Below are positions 59,903 to 64,000 of a DNA stretch of 64,000 bases, piece after piece. Below the pieces are notes generated by a model. It was not told where the DNA came from and made no database searches. It worked only from the letters and a program-made list of their open reading frames with translations. Every line of letters begins with the position of its first letter. The stretch's first letter is position 1. Both the position numbers and the translations under genes were made by a program. Source of the stretch: Clostridiales bacterium (GTDB lineage: Bacteria > Bacillota > DSM-16504 > Desulfitibacterales > JAICDB01). Where the stretch lies: NCBI GenBank assembly GCA_020063565.1, contig JAICDB010000006.1:155630-219629 (forward strand). The letters are read 5' to 3'.

Positions 59903-61621
59903 TTGTTTATTTATCGTGTCAATCTAACTACAAAGAAAGTTACCAAAGAGGAGGTTTCCGGTAAACTCCAAGCGTTGGGGGGAAGAGCCTTAACTTCCAC
60001 TGTAATTGCCAATGAGGTGGATCCACTTTGCCACCCTTTAGGGCCAAAGAACAAGTTAGTTTTTGCTCCCGGGCTATTATCCGGTACCAGTGCCCCCAGT
60101 TCCGGGCGGCTTTCTGTAGGCGCAAAGAGCCCGTTGACTGGCACTATTAAGGAAAGTAACGCCGGCGGATTAGCAGCTATCCGTTTCGCAAAACTTGGTA
60201 TTAAGGCCCTAATTGTAGAAGGCCAATCTCCTGAACTAGTATTACTAAAAATTAATAAGGATGGCATAACCATTGAAGATGCCAGTGAACATAAAGGCAA
60301 AGGCAACTATGAACTAAACAAAGTGCTGCCGGAAAAATACGGTTCCAAAGTAGCTGTAATTACCATTGGCCCAGCCGGTGAATATAAAATGACATCTGCT
60401 AGTATTGCAATAAATGACGGTGATTATCACCCCACTCGTCATGCCGGTAGGGGTGGCCTGGGAGCGGTAATGGGTTCTAAGAATCTTAAGGCTATCGTAA
60501 TCGATGATACTGGTGCTTCCGGAGTACCTATTGCTGACCCGGAAAGATTTAAAGCTGCCGCTAAGGCCTTTTCCAAAATGCTCATAGATCATCCGGTATG
60601 TGGTCAGGGATTACCCACCTATGGAACCGCTGTTTTAATTAACATTCTTAATGAGGCAGGCGGTTTGCCCACTAAAAATTTCCGTGTCGGTCGTTTTGAT
60701 GGAGCAGAAAAAATAAGTGGTGAGTTCATTCATAAGATAATCACAGAACGTAAAGGTAAAACCACCCATGCCTGCCATCCGGGTTGTGTAATGCGTTGTT
60801 CCCAAGTATATAATAATGCCAATGGTGATTACTTAACAGCCGGTTTTGAATATGAAACTATTTGGGCCTTTGGTTCCCAGTGCAGCATAGAAGATATCGA
60901 CGCTATTGCAAAAGCAGACCGCTTCTGTGATGATCTAGGTCTGGATACAATTGAAATGGGTGTAACCATGTCTGTTGCCATGGAAGCGGGCATTATTGAA
61001 TTTGGCGATGCAGAAGGCATGCTTGGCTTGTTTGAGGAAATTAAAAACGGTACTCCTCTCGGACGTGTACTGGGTAACGGGGCTAAGTTCCTAGGTCAAG
61101 CTTATGGTGTAACCAGGGTTCCTGTGGTGAAGGGCCAGTCTATTCCGGCCTACGATCCACGTGCCGTAAAAGGTGTTGGTGTAACCTATGCTACTACCCC
61201 AATGGGCGCCGACCACACTGCGGGATATAGCGTAGCTACCAACATCTTGAAGGTAGGTGGCCATATTAATCCACTGGACAAAGCCGGCCAAGTGGAACTG
61301 TCACGCAACCTGCAGATTGCCACAGCTGCTGTTGACAGTACGGGGCTATGCTTATTTGTGGCCTTCTGTATATTGGATAACCCAGATGCCTTACCTGCAG
61401 TGGTGGAAATGCTTAATGCTCAGTATAACTTGACACTTACCCTTGAAGATGTTACTGAGCTCGGTAAATATGTGTTAAAAACCGAACGTGAGTTTAATAA
61501 TAAGGCCGGTTTCACTTCCAAGGATGACAGACTACCGGAGTTCTTCAAAGAAGAATTTCCTCCTCACGGGGTTAAATGGGATTTCACCGGTGAAGAGTTG
61601 GACGAACTATTTAACTGGTAA
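59903..61621 (+). CDS. aor: Tungsten-type aldehyde:ferredoxin oxidoreductase
   Basis: 572 residues. The N-terminal domain carries GRALTSTVIANEV and GLLSGTSAPSSGRLSVG (pterin binding). The [4Fe-4S]/pterin domain has THACHPGCVMRCSQ (three Cys in a CxxxCxxxC run) and DSTGLCLF with the fourth Cys. It oxidises aldehydes to acids with ferredoxin, using a tungsten bis-pterin. TTG 59903 follows GGAAGGAGAG. Expression is probably sigma-54-dependent (59534-59550). The length is slightly below the usual 600-620. Confidence 0.92.
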   Translation: MFIYRVNLTTKKVTKEEVSGKLQALGGRALTSTVIANEVDPLCHPLGPKNKLVFAPGLLSGTSAPSSGRLSVGAKSPLTGTIKESNAGGLAAIRFAKLGIKALIVEGQSPELVLLKINKDGITIEDASEHKGKGNYELNKVLPEKYGSKVAVITIGPAGEYKMTSASIAINDGDYHPTRHAGRGGLGAVMGSKNLKAIVIDDTGASGVPIADPERFKAAAKAFSKMLIDHPVCGQGLPTYGTAVLINILNEAGGLPTKNFRVGRFDGAEKISGEFIHKIITERKGKTTHACHPGCVMRCSQVYNNANGDYLTAGFEYETIWAFGSQCSIEDIDAIAKADRFCDDLGLDTIEMGVTMSVAMEAGIIEFGDAEGMLGLFEEIKNGTPLGRVLGNGAKFLGQAYGVTRVPVVKGQSIPAYDPRAVKGVGVTYATTPMGADHTAGYSVATNILKVGGHINPLDKAGQVELSRNLQIATAAVDSTGLCLFVAFCILDNPDALPAVVEMLNAQYNLTLTLEDVTELGKYVLKTEREFNNKAGFTSKDDRLPEFFKEEFPPHGVKWDFTGEELDELFNW

Positions 61622-61989
61622 GTCTATGAAGAAGAGGTAGATGAGGCCAGTAACTTCTAAATAACAAAACGGTGCTGGCCAATCTTTCTCAAAACCATAA
61701 ACAAAGGTTGTTTAGAAAACTACTAATGGAGCTAGGTTTGGCGGGGTCCAAGAATACTGATAGTTTCGTTGAGGACCCCAGGGAAACAGAGCATCAAAGC
61801 TGATCAAATTTTTCAATATCCTGAAAAGGCACCTTAGAAGGGTGCCTTTTTTAAAAATATTTTTCATAATTATAAAAATCTAGTCAATATTTTTGATATT
61901 TTCCAAAAAAACTTGCATAAAAAATTAAATAAAGAAGCATATTAAGAAATATGAATTATAAGGCTAGGAGATTCAGGAGGAAATTTTTT
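61622..61989 (+). other. AOR 3' region with hairpins and terminator; ldh leader
   Basis: No gene. GGCCAG...CTGGCC (61645-61680) and GGGGTCC...GGACCCC (61743-61779) are strong hairpins, followed by the terminator AAAGGCACC/GGTGCCTTT (61825-61853). Then an AT-rich stretch leads to the ldh ribosome site. Confidence 0.5.
61825..61853 (+). terminator. Terminator of the MoaD-AOR operon
   Basis: AAAGGCACC, loop TTAGAAG, GGTGCCTTT followed by TTTT. Confidence 0.85.
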
Positions 61990-62955
61990 ATGAACAACAT
62001 AATCAAAGGTAAAGTTGCCATAATCGGAGCTGGAGCTGTAGGTTCTACAGCTGCATATGCTATTTTAACACGAGGTGTAGCATCTGAAATTATTTTATTT
62101 GATATCAATAAAGACTTGGCTGAAGGGGAAGCCATGGACCTCGCCCAAGGCGCCTCCTTTGTAAAACCTACAAAGATCTATGCTGGAAGTTACGAGGATT
62201 GTGCAGGTGCTGAAATAGTGGTAATAACTGCAGGAGCTGCTCAAAAAGAAGGGGAAACACGTCTCGACCTGGTTGAGAAAAATATTAATGTTATGAAAGA
62301 TATTGTTTCTAACTTAATAAAACATTGCCCCGAAAGCATTTATTTACTAGTCACGAATCCGGTTGATATACTTACTTATGTGGTATACAAGCTTTCAGGG
62401 CTACCTGCCGGCAAAGTAATAGGCTCCGGTACAGTATTAGATAGTTCACGCTTCCGTCACCTTTTAAGCCAGCACTGTAATGTAGATGCTCGAAATGTTC
62501 ACGCATATGTGCTTGGTGAGCATGGCGATTCAGAAGTACTGGCATGGAGTACGGCAAATGTTGCCGGCATACCTGTAGATAAGTTTTGTAAGGAGTGCGT
62601 AAGAGAACAACTTGAAAATGACTGGCACCAGGAGATAACTACTAAAGTTGTCAGGGCCGCTTATGAAATTATTGAGAGAAAAGGCGCCACATATTTTGCA
62701 ATTGGCCTCGGTATCACCCGAATTATCGAAGCAATACTCCGCAGTGAACGTTCCGTATTAACTGTATCAACCCTTGTTAACGGGCATTTTGGTATAAATG
62801 ATATTTGCCTGAGTCTCCCGTGCATAGTTGACGGCAGTGGAGTAGCAGAAGTTCTCAATGTTCCTATTAGTGACCGGGAGATTGATAAATTAAAAAAATC
62901 TGCAAGTACATTGAAAGAAATTCTCAAACCTTTTGAAGGTAGCCTGACTTTATAG
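61990..62955 (+). CDS. ldh: L-lactate dehydrogenase
   Basis: 321 residues. GAGAVGSTAAYAI (NAD), AAQKEGETRLDL (Gln, not Arg, at the substrate position, so lactate rather than malate), GTVLDSSRFR and LGEHGDSEV (catalytic His). It reduces pyruvate to L-lactate with NADH. The frame opens at 61951, but ATG 61990 follows AGGAGG and matches the family start. Monocistronic. Confidence 0.95.
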   Translation: MNNIIKGKVAIIGAGAVGSTAAYAILTRGVASEIILFDINKDLAEGEAMDLAQGASFVKPTKIYAGSYEDCAGAEIVVITAGAAQKEGETRLDLVEKNINVMKDIVSNLIKHCPESIYLLVTNPVDILTYVVYKLSGLPAGKVIGSGTVLDSSRFRHLLSQHCNVDARNVHAYVLGEHGDSEVLAWSTANVAGIPVDKFCKECVREQLENDWHQEITTKVVRAAYEIIERKGATYFAIGLGITRIIEAILRSERSVLTVSTLVNGHFGINDICLSLPCIVDGSGVAEVLNVPISDREIDKLKKSASTLKEILKPFEGSLTL

Positions 62956-62973
62956 AATATTTAATACTGGACT

Positions 62974-63690
62974 TCAATTCACTATTTCAACATTTCCTAA
63001 ATAAGCGGCTATTTTCTTAAGATGTTCCTTATCGGCAGGTTTAAGCCAGTCTACGATCCCCGGCCTATCGAGTGAATTAAGTTGAACCTTTGTTACGTTA
63101 ATTTTTTCTAGGATTTCTTTAAAAAGCTTCAACTCCTCGGGTGTGTCATTGACACCCGGTACAATAAATATTTCAAGCCAAATATCTCCCGATGATATTT
63201 CTTTTAATTTCCGAATACCTGAAACAATTTCTTCAATGCTTACATTTTCATGAGGGCGGTCAATTTTATGAAAAACTTCTTTCGACACACCGTCAAGGGA
63301 AGGAACTATTAAATCAGCATTTTTGATATCTTCTCTTACTTGAGGATCATTTAATAAAGTAGAATTAGTGAGAACTGCTACCTTATATTGAGGAAAATTT
63401 TCTTTTAAAAAACTTATTATCTCCCCTATACCACTGTGCATAGTAGGCTCCCCGGAACCGGAAAAAGTTATATAGTCTAGTTGCGGCTTTTCCTTTAAAT
63501 ATGCTGCCAGTTCATTTATTATTTCTGCTGTTGGAGTATATTCTTTCCTTTCTAGTGTCAGGTTTGTAGTTTTACCACATTCACAATAAATACAATCAAG
63601 ACTGCAGGTTTTATGGGGCATAATATTAACACCCAGCGACCTGCCAAGTCTTCGAGATGAAACCGGACCATACAAATATTTTCTATTCAT
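62974..63690 (-). CDS. Radical SAM protein (COG0731-like)
   Basis: About 238 residues. The radical SAM cluster motif is CSLDCIYC (C29, C33, C36), followed by DYITFSGSGEPTMHSGIGE and an EIFIVPGVNDT element. Single-domain radical SAM proteins of this type (COG0731) include Taw1-like tRNA-modifying enzymes; the substrate here is unknown. The frame is open to GTG 63699, which lies in the site GGAGGTG; ATG 63690 is preferred. Confidence 0.85.
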   Translation of the reverse strand: MNRKYLYGPVSSRRLGRSLGVNIMPHKTCSLDCIYCECGKTTNLTLERKEYTPTAEIINELAAYLKEKPQLDYITFSGSGEPTMHSGIGEIISFLKENFPQYKVAVLTNSTLLNDPQVREDIKNADLIVPSLDGVSKEVFHKIDRPHENVSIEEIVSGIRKLKEISSGDIWLEIFIVPGVNDTPEELKLFKEILEKINVTKVQLNSLDRPGIVDWLKPADKEHLKKIAAYLGNVEIVN

Positions 63691-63749
63691 TTGATTCACC
63701 TCCAGTAAATTTTTTACACAGGATTTTTTATTTTAATTTTACCATAATT

Positions 63750-63778
63750 AAAGCCGGCATTATTTATTGCCGGCTATT
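63750..63778 (-). terminator. Terminator of the decarboxylase beta-subunit gene
   Basis: AAGCCGGCA and TGCCGGCT pair around TTATTTAT; the minus strand is followed by TTAATT. Confidence 0.8.
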
Positions 63779-63790
63779 TTAAATCTCAGA

Positions 63791-64000
63791 TTACCCAAAC
63801 AAAGTCAAAAGCACTCCCGCCGCAACAGCGGAACCTATGACTCCTGCAACATTCGGCCCCATGGCATGCATTAAAAGGAAGTTGCGCGGGTTTTCCTCAG
63901 AACCTACCTTCTGTACCACACGAGCAGCCATCGGTACTGCCGATACTCCTGCAGCACCTATTAATGGATTGATTTTACCCCCGCTCAGTTTATACATGAT
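63791..64000 (-). CDS. C-terminus of a Na+-translocating decarboxylase beta subunit (cut by window edge)
   Basis: The last about 68 residues, [20 protein letters not shown], then ...[29 protein letters not shown], are the nearly invariant end of OadB/GcdB/MmdB-type beta subunits, which couple biotin-decarboxylation to Na+ export across the membrane. The ORF continues beyond the right edge, so the start is outside the window. Confidence 0.93.
   Translation of the reverse strand: MMYKLSGGKINPLIGAAGVSAVPMAARVVQKVGSEENPRNFLLMHAMGPNVAGVIGSAVAAGVLLTLFG

Noticed and set aside
1..64000. CRISPR array or prophage
   Set aside because: No set of equal repeats with unique spacers, no phage structural genes, no intact integrase; the repeats seen are isolated palindromes and two island flanks.

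Overview
The window looks like the chromosome of an anaerobic, spore-forming Clostridia-type Firmicute (inference). The evidence is a low-GC genome with strong AGGAGG-type ribosome sites and frequent GTG/TTG starts. It carries anaerobe genes: a rubrerythrin-like protein, a four-subunit 2-oxoacid:ferredoxin oxidoreductase, a tungsten-type aldehyde:ferredoxin oxidoreductase, and at the right edge a Na+-translocating decarboxylase beta subunit. It also has the sporulation-linked prkA/yhbH pair and a firmicute 6S RNA. Nearly all genes are ordinary chromosomal genes. No phage, complete IS or CRISPR array was seen.

Layout. 1-5.6 kb: start of a ParA/MinD-type ATPase, ssb, a 63-codon remnant of spoVR, yhbH, prkA, a mini zinc-ribbon gene and a cupin phosphoglucose isomerase. 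5.7-9.4 kb: a frameshifted substrate-binding lipoprotein gene, queG and several small cysteine-rich proteins. 9.6-17.8 kb: an ABC-ATPase remnant, alr, a rubrerythrin-like protein, TauE, sdpI/sdpR with a palindromic operator, tex, a membrane hydrolase, a DUF896 protein and a SIMPL-domain protein. 18.2-23.5 kb: the kor operon led by a MinD-like ATPase, an IS110 remnant and an ion-transporter-type membrane protein. 23.9-29.7 kb: a visibly GC-richer block (dctP-dctQ-dctM, an octopine-dehydrogenase-family gene, a 3-hydroxyacyl-CoA dehydrogenase gene). It is bounded by an imperfect direct repeat that includes the 3' part of tRNA-Ala(GGC), and it is preceded by a leader with eleven (G/U)AG triplets, a terminator and a short upstream ORF.

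29.9-43.7 kb: a glutamate-synthase-like FMN protein, ychF, an unknown 366-residue protein, a serine-degradation neighbourhood (Lrp-type regulator, sdaAA/sdaAB, a ridA remnant, an NSS transporter), a TrpXYZ-like ABC transporter with a structured leader, and a two-component system beside a DUF2680 secreted protein. 43.8-52.4 kb: an ABC-F protein, a YkvA-like protein, a glycerophosphodiesterase, 6S RNA, the mrfB/mrfA DNA-repair pair, an N-formylglutamate-amidohydrolase-like protein, and a tandem glycine riboswitch whose two aptamers are split by a repeat and which reads into two tiny ORFs. 52.4-64 kb: a CPA2 antiporter, two DUF2229-type proteins, plsY, an AcoR-like sigma-54 activator interrupted by one in-frame UAG, a sigma-54 promoter with a MoaD-like/AOR operon, L-lactate dehydrogenase, a radical SAM protein and the oadB-like edge gene.

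Two themes stand out. First, many genes are decayed or broken: spoVR, an opuCA/proV-type ATPase, an IS110 transposase, ridA, a lipoprotein frameshift and an amber codon in a regulator. Second, there is a lot of RNA-level control: a TRAP(MtrB)-like attenuator, a split glycine riboswitch, a structured ABC leader and 6S RNA. All functional calls come from reading the sequence; no database search was run.
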